DNA of 51,050 nucleotides from Flavobacterium sp. HJJ. Its GTDB lineage: Bacteria; Bacteroidota; Bacteroidia; Flavobacteriales; Flavobacteriaceae. The translations under genes were made by a program, and so were the position numbers. Of the stretch, positions 42,771-51,036 are shown piece after piece (the first letter of the stretch is position 1; the number at the start of each line of letters is the position of its first letter). Below the pieces are notes generated by a model. It saw nothing but the letters and a program-made list of their open reading frames with translations, made no database searches and was not told the DNA's origin. The stretch lies in contig NZ_JADKPR010000031.1 in assembly GCF_015351475.1 (NCBI RefSeq), positions 1 to 51,050 on the forward strand, read 5' to 3'.

Positions 42771-43868
42771 ATGAATAATAAAATTTTCAAAGTAATCATT
42801 TCAGCATTATTCTTATTTGCTGTAACAATACGTTCATATTCTCAAAACCCAAATTTTTCAATTGTTGGTTTTGCCACCGAAAATGGCGGTACTACTGGCG
42901 GGCAAGGAGGCGAAGAAGTAACAGTAACTACGTTTGCAGAGCTGAAAAAATATGCAGAAACTGAGAATACGAAGTATGTAATCAAAGTAGCGGGTACCAT
43001 AACAGGAACAGGCAGTATTGTCGATAAAAATTATGCGGGTTCTATCAAAATTGCTTCCAATAAAAGTATTATTGGTATTGGCAATAAAGCTTTTCTGGAC
43101 GGAGCAGGTTTTACGATTAAAGATGCCAAAAATATTATTGTCCAAAATGTTAGGTTTTCGCTGGTTTCCGTGGGGAAAGTAATTCCTGCTGGTTCTGAAG
43201 ATATTCCAAAAATATACAGTAAACTGGGGGACGAAGGAAGACCTCAAATATTGGTGAATTCAGGGGATTTAATTTCTATATCTGGTGCCAGTACTAATAT
43301 CTGGATTGACCATTGCGAGTTTTTTGAGGAAAACCCATACGAACAAAAAAATCAGGATTTGTACGATGGTTTGGTTGATGTAAAAGATAGCAGCGGTTTC
43401 ATAACGATTTCATGGTGTTATTTTCACGATCACCATAAATGCAGTTTAATTGGCAGTTCTGATAAAGATTTGTTTACGGATCGAAAGATTACTTTTCATC
43501 ATAATTATTACAAAACGATTCAGGAGCGCGTGCCTTTGTATAGAGGAGCAACGGCGCATTTCTTTAATAACTATTGTGAGGATATTTATGGAGGAATCGT
43601 CAATTCCCGTGTGAATGCCTGCATACGTGTTGAGAAAAATTATTTTGAAAACTCCAAAAACACGGTGTATTCTAAGAATAGTAAAATTTCAGGAAATGCA
43701 GAAATAATTGATAACAAGGAGGTCAATTGTAACAATAAAGAATCTTATCCTGCAGCTTGTACCGCAGTTATTCCATATGATTATTCCTCAGTACTGACCA
43801 ATAAAACTTCAGATGTAGAAAAAATTGTTGAAAGGTATTCGGGCGTTGGAAAATTAAGTGCCAAGTAG
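42771..43868 (+). CDS. Pectate lyase, polysaccharide lyase family 1
   Basis: 365 residues with signal peptide (MNNKIFKVIISALFLFAVTI...SYSQ), so secreted or periplasmic. The right-handed beta-helix shows the PL1 blocks SNKSIIGIGNKAFLDGAGF, NIIVQNVRFS, NIWIDHCEFFEE, DGLVDVKDSSGFITISWCYF and ERVPLYRGATAHFFNNYCED. The RxPxxR-type block contains the catalytic Arg. It cleaves polygalacturonate by beta-elimination. No C-terminal sorting domain. The palindrome upstream suggests sugar-responsive control. It is an isolated gene, with no other pectin genes in the window. Confidence 0.93.
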   Translation: MNNKIFKVIISALFLFAVTIRSYSQNPNFSIVGFATENGGTTGGQGGEEVTVTTFAELKKYAETENTKYVIKVAGTITGTGSIVDKNYAGSIKIASNKSIIGIGNKAFLDGAGFTIKDAKNIIVQNVRFSLVSVGKVIPAGSEDIPKIYSKLGDEGRPQILVNSGDLISISGASTNIWIDHCEFFEENPYEQKNQDLYDGLVDVKDSSGFITISWCYFHDHHKCSLIGSSDKDLFTDRKITFHHNYYKTIQERVPLYRGATAHFFNNYCEDIYGGIVNSRVNACIRVEKNYFENSKNTVYSKNSKISGNAEIIDNKEVNCNNKESYPAACTAVIPYDYSSVLTNKTSDVEKIVERYSGVGKLSAK

Positions 43869-43880
43869 TTTTTTTAAATT

Positions 43881-43929
43881 TAAACGGCATTAATCTCAAA
43901 TTATTTTTTTTTGAAATTAATGCCGTTTA
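43881..43929. terminator. Convergent terminator between pectate lyase and haemoglobin genes
   Basis: Arms aacggcattaat (43883-43894) and attaatgccgtt (43917-43928) with A/T-rich loop can serve both genes. Confidence 0.75.
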
Positions 43930-43931
43930 TT

Positions 43932-44324
43932 TTATAAAAGCGGATGCTTTCCTTCATGCCTGAAATATTCAATTTTATAGTTGAACATTTCGGCCATATT
44001 TTTTGCTCTAAGTTTAGCTTCTTCGGCAAGCGGACCAGCAAAAAGAGTATCAACTGTTTCGGAAAAAATTTCCATCCATCGGGTAAAATGATGTTTTTCG
44101 ACAGGAAGCTGTCGGTGAGGAGGAAAAGGACTTCCGGAATAGGTGTGTTCTTCGAGCAGAATAGTCTGCCAAAAGCGGTACATTTTTTCCAGATGTTCGG
44201 TCCAGCGATCGCCGATTTTTTCGTTGAAAATGGCACCAATCAAATCGTCTTTTTGTACTTTGGAATAAAATGTATTGACTAATAATTGTATGTCTTCTAT
44301 ATTTGAAATGTCTTTGTTTGTCAT
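43932..44324 (-). CDS. Group III truncated haemoglobin
   Basis: 130 residues. Pattern VNTFYSKVQKDDLIGAIFNE, WTEHLEKMYRFWQTILLEEH, PFPPHRQLPVEKHHFTRWME and AKNMAEMF is that of group III truncated haemoglobins. The proximal His lies in the HHFTRW segment. Role in oxygen or nitric oxide chemistry is usual but not testable here. Monocistronic. Confidence 0.9.
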   Translation of the reverse strand: MTNKDISNIEDIQLLVNTFYSKVQKDDLIGAIFNEKIGDRWTEHLEKMYRFWQTILLEEHTYSGSPFPPHRQLPVEKHHFTRWMEIFSETVDTLFAGPLAEEAKLRAKNMAEMFNYKIEYFRHEGKHPLL

Positions 44325-44398
44325 GATGTTTTAATGTGAAAAATACTCTTTCAAAGATACGGTATAATTAAAAATGCGGCAGAAAAAGAGTTGTTAAT

Positions 44399-45643
44399 TT
44401 ATCCGATCAATTGAGTGAACAAGTCGTGTCTTTCATTAAGATAACGATATTCAAACCCTTTGGAATTCATATTGTTTTTGATGGCGTGAATGTCATTTGG
44501 ATTCTTCAATTCCAGTCCCACAACTACCGATCCTACTTCACGGCTGTTTTTTTTGGCAAACTGAAAATAAGTAATATCATCATCAGGTCCCAAAATGTCG
44601 TTTACAAATTCCTTTAAAGCTCCGGGACGCTGCGGAAACTGAATCATAAAGTAGTGCATCAATCCTTCATACAGCAGGGAGCGTTCTTTTATTTCGGCGG
44701 TTCTTTCAATGTCATTGTTGCTGCCGCTTACAATGCAGACTACGGTTTTTCCTTTTATTTCTTTCTTGTAAAAATCCAGTGCGGCTATAGTTAATGCTCC
44801 TGCGGGTTCGACTACCATGGCTTCTTCATTGTACAGGCGCAGTATTGTAGTGCATACTTTTCCTTCGGGAACCAAAATAATATCATCCAGTTTTTTTTGA
44901 CAGATGTCAAAAGTCAGGTCGCCAACCTGCTTTACCGCTGCGCCATCGACAAATTTATCGATAGTGTCTAATGGAATATTCTTGTGATTAGCAATTGAGG
45001 TTTTCATCGACGGAGCACCTTGGGGTTCTACTCCAATGATTTTTGTATTTGGGCTCAGCTGTTTGAACACGGTTGATAAGCCGGAAGCCAGTCCGCCGCC
45101 ACCAATTGGAATGAAAACATAATCAATAGGCTCGTGGTAATCGTCCAATATTTCTAAACCAACTGTTCCTTGTCCTGCGATCACTTCTAAATCGTCAAAA
45201 GGGTGGATGAAAGCTTTGTTGTTTTGAGCGGCATCTTCTACAGATTTTGCGTAAGCATCATCAAAAGTGTCGCCTGTTAGTACAATTTCAACATAATTTT
45301 TGCCAAACAGCTGTACTTGTTTTACTTTTTGTTTGGGAGTGGTTTTGGGCATGTAAATTTTACCCATTATTTTTAAAAGATTACAGGAATAAGCAACTCC
45401 CTGAGCGTGATTTCCTGCGCTGGCGCAGATGACCCCCTGTTTTTTTTCAGAATCGGTCAGGGTAGACATTTTATTGTAGGCGCCTCTTATTTTATAGGAA
45501 CGGACTACCTGCAGGTCTTCACGTTTTAATAATATTCTTGATGAAAACTCTTCGGATAAATTCAGGTTTTCTATCAGCGGGGTAGGAGAGATTACGCCCT
45601 GAAGCTGTTTTTGTGCTTGCTGTATTGCTGTAAATAAAGTCAT
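44399..45643 (-). CDS. ilvA: Threonine dehydratase IlvA
   Basis: 414 residues. The PLP-binding Lys lies in VRSYKIRGAYNKM, the phosphate loop in IPIGGGGLASGLS, and ICASAGNHAQGVAYSC is the adenine/PLP-proximal block. One ACT-like regulatory region closes the protein (HYFMIQFPQRPGALKEFVND...). It deaminates threonine to 2-oxobutanoate, the first step to isoleucine. It follows the IlvN-like gene by 33 bases and would therefore be controlled by the isoleucine attenuators upstream. This matches its pathway role. Confidence 0.95.
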   Translation of the reverse strand: MTLFTAIQQAQKQLQGVISPTPLIENLNLSEEFSSRILLKREDLQVVRSYKIRGAYNKMSTLTDSEKKQGVICASAGNHAQGVAYSCNLLKIMGKIYMPKTTPKQKVKQVQLFGKNYVEIVLTGDTFDDAYAKSVEDAAQNNKAFIHPFDDLEVIAGQGTVGLEILDDYHEPIDYVFIPIGGGGLASGLSTVFKQLSPNTKIIGVEPQGAPSMKTSIANHKNIPLDTIDKFVDGAAVKQVGDLTFDICQKKLDDIILVPEGKVCTTILRLYNEEAMVVEPAGALTIAALDFYKKEIKGKTVVCIVSGSNNDIERTAEIKERSLLYEGLMHYFMIQFPQRPGALKEFVNDILGPDDDITYFQFAKKNSREVGSVVVGLELKNPNDIHAIKNNMNSKGFEYRYLNERHDLFTQLIG

Positions 45644-45676
45644 TTTTGCTGTATTTCGGATTTTAAAATTTTTGAA

Positions 45677-46096
45677 TTAAAAAGAGTTTATCAGGTTTAA
45701 TTGCTGGATTGTTTCGTTGTCTGTTTTACTGGTGTAAACGCAGTAATCATTTTCCCGGATAATCGGAACAGCATTTATAATTGATGTGATCTGCTTTGCT
45801 TTTTCATCAGAATCCAGAAACTTTAATAGTAGAATCTGGTGAGTAGAAAGTTCGGTTTCGGTCTGCAGATAACATTTAAAAACTTCAATTATTTTTTCCA
45901 TTTGATATACGATGTTTTGAACTGCCTTCTCGGTTTCAATAAGCGTAATCGTAAAACGATATAAATTTACTGTTTTACAAAAAAATACTGAGAAGCTGTT
46001 TATGTTTATTTTTCTCCGAGTCAAAATAAAGGCTGTTTTATTGATTAAGCCTTCCTGTTTTTCACTGAAAAGTGTTATTGTAAATTCTTGTTTCAT
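45677..46096 (-). CDS. IlvN/IlvH-like ACT-domain protein (diverged, short)
   Basis: 139 residues. EFTITLFSEKQEGLINKTAF and ILTRRKININSFSVFFCKT, then VNLYRFTITLIETEKAVQNI and VYQMEKIIEVFKCY, follow the N-terminal ACT domain of acetolactate synthase small subunits. That domain binds valine in standard IlvN. The C-terminal domain is shorter and much diverged, and total length is below the usual ~160-175. No acetolactate synthase large subunit (ilvB), ilvC or ilvD gene is next to it, so it may have become a regulator of IlvA or of a distant synthase. Confidence 0.7.
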   Translation of the reverse strand: MKQEFTITLFSEKQEGLINKTAFILTRRKININSFSVFFCKTVNLYRFTITLIETEKAVQNIVYQMEKIIEVFKCYLQTETELSTHQILLLKFLDSDEKAKQITSIINAVPIIRENDYCVYTSKTDNETIQQLNLINSF

Positions 46097-46119
46097 TATT
46101 GAATAGTTTGTTTTTTGAA

Positions 46120-46157
46120 TAAAAAAAAGCCTTTCTTCATTTGAACTGAGAAAGGCT
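46120..46157 (-). terminator. Attenuator terminator 2 (before the IlvN-like gene)
   Basis: Stem agcctttct/agaaaggct (46128-46136, 46149-46157) followed on the minus strand by eight Ts, 27 bases after leader peptide 2 and 24 bases before the IlvN-like start. Confidence 0.85.
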
Positions 46158-46183
46158 GTATTAGAAAATAGAATCCTGACTCG

Positions 46184-46240
46184 TCATGTGATACGAATAA
46201 TGATAATTACGATGCTAATAATTACTGCTGAATTTTTCAT
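46184..46240 (-). CDS. Isoleucine-rich leader peptide 2
   Basis: 18 residues, MKNSAVIISIVIIIIRIT, with eight Ile and two Val codons. It lies between attenuator terminators 1 and 2. Ribosome stalling at Ile codons when charged tRNA-Ile is scarce would let transcription pass terminator 2. Too short for normal gene finding. Confidence 0.8.
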   Translation of the reverse strand: MKNSAVIISIVIIIIRIT

Positions 46241-46252
46241 GTTTGCTTAAAA

Positions 46253-46280
46253 TAAAAAACCTCCCGACGTGGGAGGTTTT
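46253..46280 (-). terminator. Attenuator terminator 1
   Basis: Ten-bp perfect stem aaaacctccc/gggaggtttt with a five-base loop and a T-rich tract on the minus strand, 45 bases after leader peptide 1. The G-rich piece GGCGGGG just after leader 1 (46316-46322) could pair with the cctccc arm and act as antiterminator. Confidence 0.85.
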
Positions 46281-46325
46281 ATAAATTGTATATTGATTAC
46301 TCTTTTATATAACACCCCGCCATAA

Positions 46326-46379
46326 TTATCGAATGATAATTATAATAATGACAATGATGATGTAAATTAAGTTCTTCAT
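46326..46379 (-). CDS. Isoleucine-rich leader peptide 1
   Basis: 17 residues, MKNLIYIIIVIIIIIIR, with ten Ile codons plus Leu and Val. It starts 18 bases downstream of a TACATTTG promoter element and ends well before terminator 1, the layout of a transcription attenuator sensing isoleucine. Confidence 0.85.
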   Translation of the reverse strand: MKNLIYIIIVIIIIIIR

Positions 46380-46396
46380 TTTTTGTGCTTATACTG

Positions 46397-46404
46397 CAAA
46401 TGTA
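46397..46404 (-). promoter_or_regulatory. -7 element of the ilv attenuator operon
   Basis: TACATTTG on the minus strand (46404-46397), 18 bases before leader peptide 1. The 5' untranslated part would be only about 10 bases. Confidence 0.65.
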
Positions 46405-46436
46405 TTCATTTTTGAAGGGACTAAGAAAATAAACTG

Positions 46437-46979
46437 TTATTTTTTAGCTGCAGCTGGTGGATATTGCGCTAAAATTTGACCAACGATATTGTTAACGATT
46501 TCATCTTTTCTATTCATATCTTTGCTAAGTGTTCCAGTTCCCTCACCCTGCCAGATCAATTCTTTCTTTTTGGCATCGATAAGGTCAATGTATAATGTTC
46601 CTTCGGTAGATGAGCTAACGGTCGTGTGGCCTCCATACATCATATACGGATTCCAGCCGTAACCCCAGCCATAACCCCAGCCTGCGTTGAATTGGTTTAC
46701 ACTCACTTCTTTGCGGGATTTAGTGAAAATATTCACTAATAAATCAGGATTATCACTTTTGGTAAATCCTTTGGCTTGCAATTGCTGATCAATAGCATTG
46801 AGAATTCTTTTTTTGTCCAAATCGGAAATTTCAACTTTATCTATACCCGATTTCATAAAGGCGAAAGTCTTGTACTGCTTAAAATCGGCTGATTTATCAT
46901 AATCAGAATATACTTGTACGGAGTCACAAGAGGCAACTATGAAAAGTAATAATAGGGGCAGGAATCTAAATGTTTTCAT
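46437..46979 (-). CDS. DUF4136 lipoprotein
   Basis: 180 residues. The signal RFLPLLLLFIVASCDSVQ has lipobox VASC. The DUF4136 domain is recognisable from YSDYDKSADFKQYKTFAFMK, then AIDQQLQAKGFTKSDNPDLL and LYIDLIDAKKKELIWQGEGT. Gly/Tyr/Trp-rich linker (GWGYGWGYGWNPYMMYG) in the middle. Membrane-anchored envelope protein without established activity. Confidence 0.9.
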   Translation of the reverse strand: MKTFRFLPLLLLFIVASCDSVQVYSDYDKSADFKQYKTFAFMKSGIDKVEISDLDKKRILNAIDQQLQAKGFTKSDNPDLLVNIFTKSRKEVSVNQFNAGWGYGWGYGWNPYMMYGGHTTVSSSTEGTLYIDLIDAKKKELIWQGEGTGTLSKDMNRKDEIVNNIVGQILAQYPPAAAKK

Positions 46980-47104
46980 GATTTATGTGATTTATGTTCG
47001 AATAAACTGGCACAAAAACCGTACCAAGTTTACTGTCTTAAAGTTAGATGATTTATTTGTACTGTACAAAGTTTTTAACAAATTGTATTATTTATGGAAT
47101 GAGA

Positions 47105-49123
47105 TTAGTTTAATAGTTTGTCATCAACCAGATTTGGCAGTGTAACTTTCAATAAAGGTTCTGCTTCCATAGCTCTTTTTATCGCAAAAACAGCTCCTTC
47201 GTTACGTGCCCAGCTTCGTCTTGAAATTCCGTTATTGACATCCCAAAATAACATAGAAGCCAAACGTCTCGAAGCTTCGGGAGTACCGTCAAGGACCATT
47301 CCGAAACCGCCGTTGATTACTTCGCCCCAGCCTACACCGCCGCCATTGTGAATAGACACCCAGGTCGCACCACGAAAACTGTCGCCTATTACATTATGAA
47401 TGGCCATATCAGCTGTGAATCGGGAACCGTCATAAATATTTGAAGTTTCGCGGTAAGGCGAATCAGTTCCCGAAACATCGTGATGGTCACGCCCCAAGAC
47501 AACTGCTCCAATTTCGCCTTTAGCAATCGCCTGATTGAAAGCTTCGGCAATTTTTACACGGCCTTCGGCATCAGCGTATAAGATTCGGGCTTGTGAACCT
47601 ACAACCAGTTTATTTTCCTGAGCACCTTTTATCCACTGAATATTATCCTGCATTTGCTGCTGAATTTCTACAGGAGCAGTTTTGGCCATTTCTTCCAAAA
47701 CCTGACAGGCAATTGCATCTGTTTTAGCTAAATCTTCCGGTTTTCCTGAAGTACAAACCCAGCGGAAAGGACCAAATCCGTAATCAAAACACATTGGTCC
47801 CATAATATCCTGAACATAACTCGGGTATCTGAAATCAATCCCCACCCCAGTCCTCCCCGAAGGACAGGGAGAAGAAAGGTTTTCTTTTTTTAGAATATCC
47901 GCTCCCGCACGGGAAGCTTCTAATAAAAAGGCATTTCCATAATCAAAGAAATACGTTCCTTTCGCAGTATGTTTGTTAATAGCAGTTGTATGACGACGCA
48001 AAGTTTCCTGTACTTTTTCTTTGAATAAAACTGGATTATTAGCCATCAAATCATTGGCTTCTTCAAATGAAATGCCAACTGGATAATACCCGCCAGCCCA
48101 AGGATTGTGAAGCGAAGTCTGGTCGGAACCCAAATCGATATACAGGTTCTCCTCGTCAAATCGTTCCCAAACGTCCACCACATTTCCGAGGTAGGCGATA
48201 GAAACGGTTTCGTTATTGGCTTTCGCCAAAGTCACTCTTTGCACCAATTCGTCAAGATTCTCAACAACTTCATTAATCCAGCCCTGACTGTGGCGAATGT
48301 GGGTGATTTTGGCATTAACTTCGGCGCAAACCGTTATACAGCCTGCAATATTTCCCGCTTTGGGTTGCGCGCCACTCATCCCTCCAAGCCCCGAAGTAAC
48401 AAATAATCCGCCTTTTGGAGAACGTTTTATTTTTCTGAAACCGTTCAGAACCGTGATGGTCGTTCCGTGCACAATTCCCTGCGGACCTATGTACATATAA
48501 CTGCCTGCAGTCATTTGCCCGTATTGCGAAACCCCCAAAGCGTTCATTCTTTCCCAATCGTCAGGCTGAGAATAATTCGGAATCACCATTCCGTTGGTCA
48601 CCACAACTCTTGGAGCTTCTTTATGTGAAGGAAACAATCCCATCGGGTGCCCGGAATACATCGTCAGTGTCTGCTCATCGGTCATCTCCGAAAGGTATTT
48701 CATCGTCAATAAATATTGCGCCCAGTTCGAAAAAACTGCGCCATTCCCTCCATACGTAATCAATTCGTGCGGATGCTGTGCCACCGCATAATCCAGATTG
48801 TTCTGAATCATCAGCATAATGGCTTTTGCCTGTTCGCTTTTCCCTGGATATTCCGAAATTGGGCGAGCATACATTTTATAATCAGGACGAAAACGGTACA
48901 TATAAATACGTCCGTACATTTCCAGTTCGTATCGAAATTCAGGAATTAACTCCACGTGATGCTGCGGTTCAAAATAGCGCAAAGCATTACGAAGTGCCAG
49001 TTTTTTCTCGGCGTCCGTCAAAATTTCTTTTCGCTTGGGAGCGTGGTTAATATTCGCCTTATACGGCTTTGGCTGTGGTAATATAGCAGGAATTCCTTGT
49101 TGTATCTGTTCTTGAAAAGTCAT
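47105..49123 (-). CDS. hutU: Urocanate hydratase HutU
   Basis: 672 residues. ITYGGNGAVFSNWAQYLLTM, the NAD-binding GLGGMSGAQPKAGNIAG and PMCFDYGFGPFRWVCTSG are typical of urocanase; the Cys of FRWVC is part of the active site. It converts urocanate to imidazolonepropionate in histidine breakdown. Between ADIL and the conserved FRYPSYVQDIMG there is an extra KKENLSSPCPSGRTGVGID. Its DNA (about 47836-47889) looks like a GC-rich repeat inserted in frame. No other hut genes are adjacent. Confidence 0.94.
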   Translation of the reverse strand: MTFQEQIQQGIPAILPQPKPYKANINHAPKRKEILTDAEKKLALRNALRYFEPQHHVELIPEFRYELEMYGRIYMYRFRPDYKMYARPISEYPGKSEQAKAIMLMIQNNLDYAVAQHPHELITYGGNGAVFSNWAQYLLTMKYLSEMTDEQTLTMYSGHPMGLFPSHKEAPRVVVTNGMVIPNYSQPDDWERMNALGVSQYGQMTAGSYMYIGPQGIVHGTTITVLNGFRKIKRSPKGGLFVTSGLGGMSGAQPKAGNIAGCITVCAEVNAKITHIRHSQGWINEVVENLDELVQRVTLAKANNETVSIAYLGNVVDVWERFDEENLYIDLGSDQTSLHNPWAGGYYPVGISFEEANDLMANNPVLFKEKVQETLRRHTTAINKHTAKGTYFFDYGNAFLLEASRAGADILKKENLSSPCPSGRTGVGIDFRYPSYVQDIMGPMCFDYGFGPFRWVCTSGKPEDLAKTDAIACQVLEEMAKTAPVEIQQQMQDNIQWIKGAQENKLVVGSQARILYADAEGRVKIAEAFNQAIAKGEIGAVVLGRDHHDVSGTDSPYRETSNIYDGSRFTADMAIHNVIGDSFRGATWVSIHNGGGVGWGEVINGGFGMVLDGTPEASRRLASMLFWDVNNGISRRSWARNEGAVFAIKRAMEAEPLLKVTLPNLVDDKLLN

Positions 49124-49419
49124 TTTTAAATAGATTTTTTAGATTTTCAGATTGCTGGATTATTAGAATTTTATCAATTCAATAAGCATATCTGTTAATC
49201 TGTTTTGGTTGTACTTTTTTAGATTTCTTCGAACAGTCGAATAATCTAAAATTCGAATACTCATTTTTAAATTAAAACAATAAACTAAGGATACCGTATA
49301 TCCGACCTATGGTAGGACTTGTGAATTTTAATTTTATATTTTAAAGAAAGAATGTCCATTGTTACTATTGAACTATTTTAAAAATTATTTTCTGCGGTCT
49401 AAACTCAGCTATCTGTAAT

Positions 49420-49596
49420 CTATTTTCTAATCTCCCCAGTCTTTTTATCAAATCCATATGGACAATGACGGCAGCCACTTTTACAGCAGTACCCACGTTT
49501 CAAATGATATTTTTCGGTAAAGCACTTGTATCCTTCGGGCGTATAATAAAAATCTTCGCCCTCAGTTAATTTATTTTCATTATTTTGTTCTGTCAT
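49420..49596 (-). CDS. DUF5522 small Cys-rich protein
   Basis: 58 residues starting MTEQNNENKLTEGEDFYYTP and continuing EGYKCFTEKYHLKRGYCCKS, then GCRHCPYGFDKKTG. The CC-x3-C-x2-C cluster and the YxxEGY...CPY frame are the DUF5522 pattern, a probable small metal-binding protein. Own reading from sequence; starts at the ATG at 49596. Confidence 0.8.
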   Translation of the reverse strand: MTEQNNENKLTEGEDFYYTPEGYKCFTEKYHLKRGYCCKSGCRHCPYGFDKKTGEIRK

Positions 49597-49688
49597 TCTG
49601 TTTTTATGCTGAAATCTGCCGAAAGGCGATTGTGTTTTTCTTTGAATTTGGCTATATTGCTTCTACAAATCTATAAATTTTATAATCA

Positions 49689-50015
49689 ATGTATATTATC
49701 GTTGCCAAATATTTAATTCCAAAAGGATATCGCGGTCTCACGGTCTTTCCGTTTGTGATTATAAAACACCGCTTCGATTCTGAAAATAAAGTATTGGTAA
49801 ACCACGAAAGAATCCACATTCGGCAACAGCTGGAACTGCTTGTTCTGCCTTTTTTTGTTTGGTATTTTGTCGAATATGCGGTACGTTTGCTGCAGTACAG
49901 GAATACTAATTTAGCATATAAAAATATCAGTTTTGAAAGGGAAGCGTATGCTAATGAAAAGCATGTTGATTATTTGAAAAACCGAACTCTTTTTAGTTTT
50001 TTAAAGTATGTATAA
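49689..50015 (+). CDS. Small membrane-associated protein with HExxH-like motif
   Basis: 108 residues. VNHERIHIRQQLELLVLPFF has HERIH, which fits the HExxH zinc-metallopeptidase motif with the Glu in place, directly before a membrane segment (VLPFFVWYFVEYAVRLL). A later Glu in FEREAYANE could be the third ligand. Looks like a conserved flavobacterial protein; activity not shown. Followed by palindromic repeat copy 3. Confidence 0.7.
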   Translation: MYIIVAKYLIPKGYRGLTVFPFVIIKHRFDSENKVLVNHERIHIRQQLELLVLPFFVWYFVEYAVRLLQYRNTNLAYKNISFEREAYANEKHVDYLKNRTLFSFLKYV

Positions 50016-50023
50016 AAGTTTTT

Positions 50024-50108
50024 TTAACCGCAAGGTTCACAAAGTTTTACGCAAAGTTCGCAAAGCTTTGTGTTCTTAGCGTTTTCTCTTTGCGAACCTT
50101 GCGGTTAA
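50024..50108. repeat. Dispersed palindromic repeat, copy 3
   Basis: 85 bp bounded by 15-base perfect inverted ends (ttaaccgcaaggttc and gaaccttgcggttaa). The interior carries gcaaagttcgcaaagctttg. Closest in outline to copy 1. Confidence 0.8.
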
Positions 50109-50140
50109 TCTTCATCTCATAAATCAAAAAAAATAAAATT

Positions 50141-51034
50141 TTGAATCAAATACTTCCACTTGAATTACCCAATGGAATTTCTCTTGAAATAAAAAGAGAA
50201 GATCTGCTCCATCCTTTTATTTCTGGAAATAAATTCAGGAAAATGAAGTACAATCTGCTTCAGGCAAAAACCGAAAATCAGGAAACCTTGCTCACTTTCG
50301 GCGGCGCTTATTCTAACCATATTGCTGCGGTGGCTTATGCGGGAAAAGAGCAAGGTTTTAAAACTATTGGTATAATCCGTGGTGATGAACTGAGAGATAA
50401 AATTACTGAAAATCCAACCCTAAAGTTCGCACAGGAATGTGGCATGGAATTCGAGTTTGTAACCAGAGAAGCTTATCGGCACAAAACCGAATTTGATTTT
50501 ATTGCTGGTTTGAAACAGAAATTTGGTTTATTTTATCTTGTTCCAGAGGGCGGAACTAACGAATATGCGATAAAAGGCTGTGAAGAAATTTTGACCGAAG
50601 AAGATGCTAATTTTGATTATGTCTGCTTGGCGGTGGGGACAGGCGGAACCATTTCGGGGATTATCAACAGCGTATTGCCACACCAAAAAGTTTTGGGATT
50701 TCCGGCGCTAAAAGGCGACTTTTTAAAAGATGAAATTCGTAAATTTGCCCGCAGCGAAAATTGGGATTTAGTAACTGATTATCATTTTGGCGGATACGGA
50801 AAGGTAAATGAAGAATTGGTTCAGTTTATTAATCGGTTTTACAAAGTAACTCAAGTGCCTTTGGATCCCGTTTATACTGGAAAGATGGTTTTTGGCGTTA
50901 TGGATTTGATTCATAAGAACTATTTCCCTGATAATGCTAAAATTCTGCTGATTCATACAGGAGGATTACAAGGGATTCAGGGAATGAATACGCTTTTGAA
51001 AAAGAAAAACAGCACATTAATTCAATTTCAATAA
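50141..51034 (+). CDS. PLP-dependent ACC deaminase / D-cysteine desulfhydrase family
   Basis: 297 residues from a TTG start. An in-frame stop lies 18-20 bases upstream and no ATG is near, so TTG is the only reasonable start. EIKREDLLHPFISGNKFRKM carries the PLP Lys, followed by TFGGAYSNHIAAVAYAGKE and LAVGTGGTISGIINSVLPHQ. These are the blocks of the 1-aminocyclopropane-1-carboxylate deaminase / D-cysteine desulfhydrase group. Which substrate it uses cannot be told; D-cysteine desulfhydrase is the commoner role in bacteria. Confidence 0.88.
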   Translation: MNQILPLELPNGISLEIKREDLLHPFISGNKFRKMKYNLLQAKTENQETLLTFGGAYSNHIAAVAYAGKEQGFKTIGIIRGDELRDKITENPTLKFAQECGMEFEFVTREAYRHKTEFDFIAGLKQKFGLFYLVPEGGTNEYAIKGCEEILTEEDANFDYVCLAVGTGGTISGIINSVLPHQKVLGFPALKGDFLKDEIRKFARSENWDLVTDYHFGGYGKVNEELVQFINRFYKVTQVPLDPVYTGKMVFGVMDLIHKNYFPDNAKILLIHTGGLQGIQGMNTLLKKKNSTLIQFQ

Positions 51035-51036
51035 CA

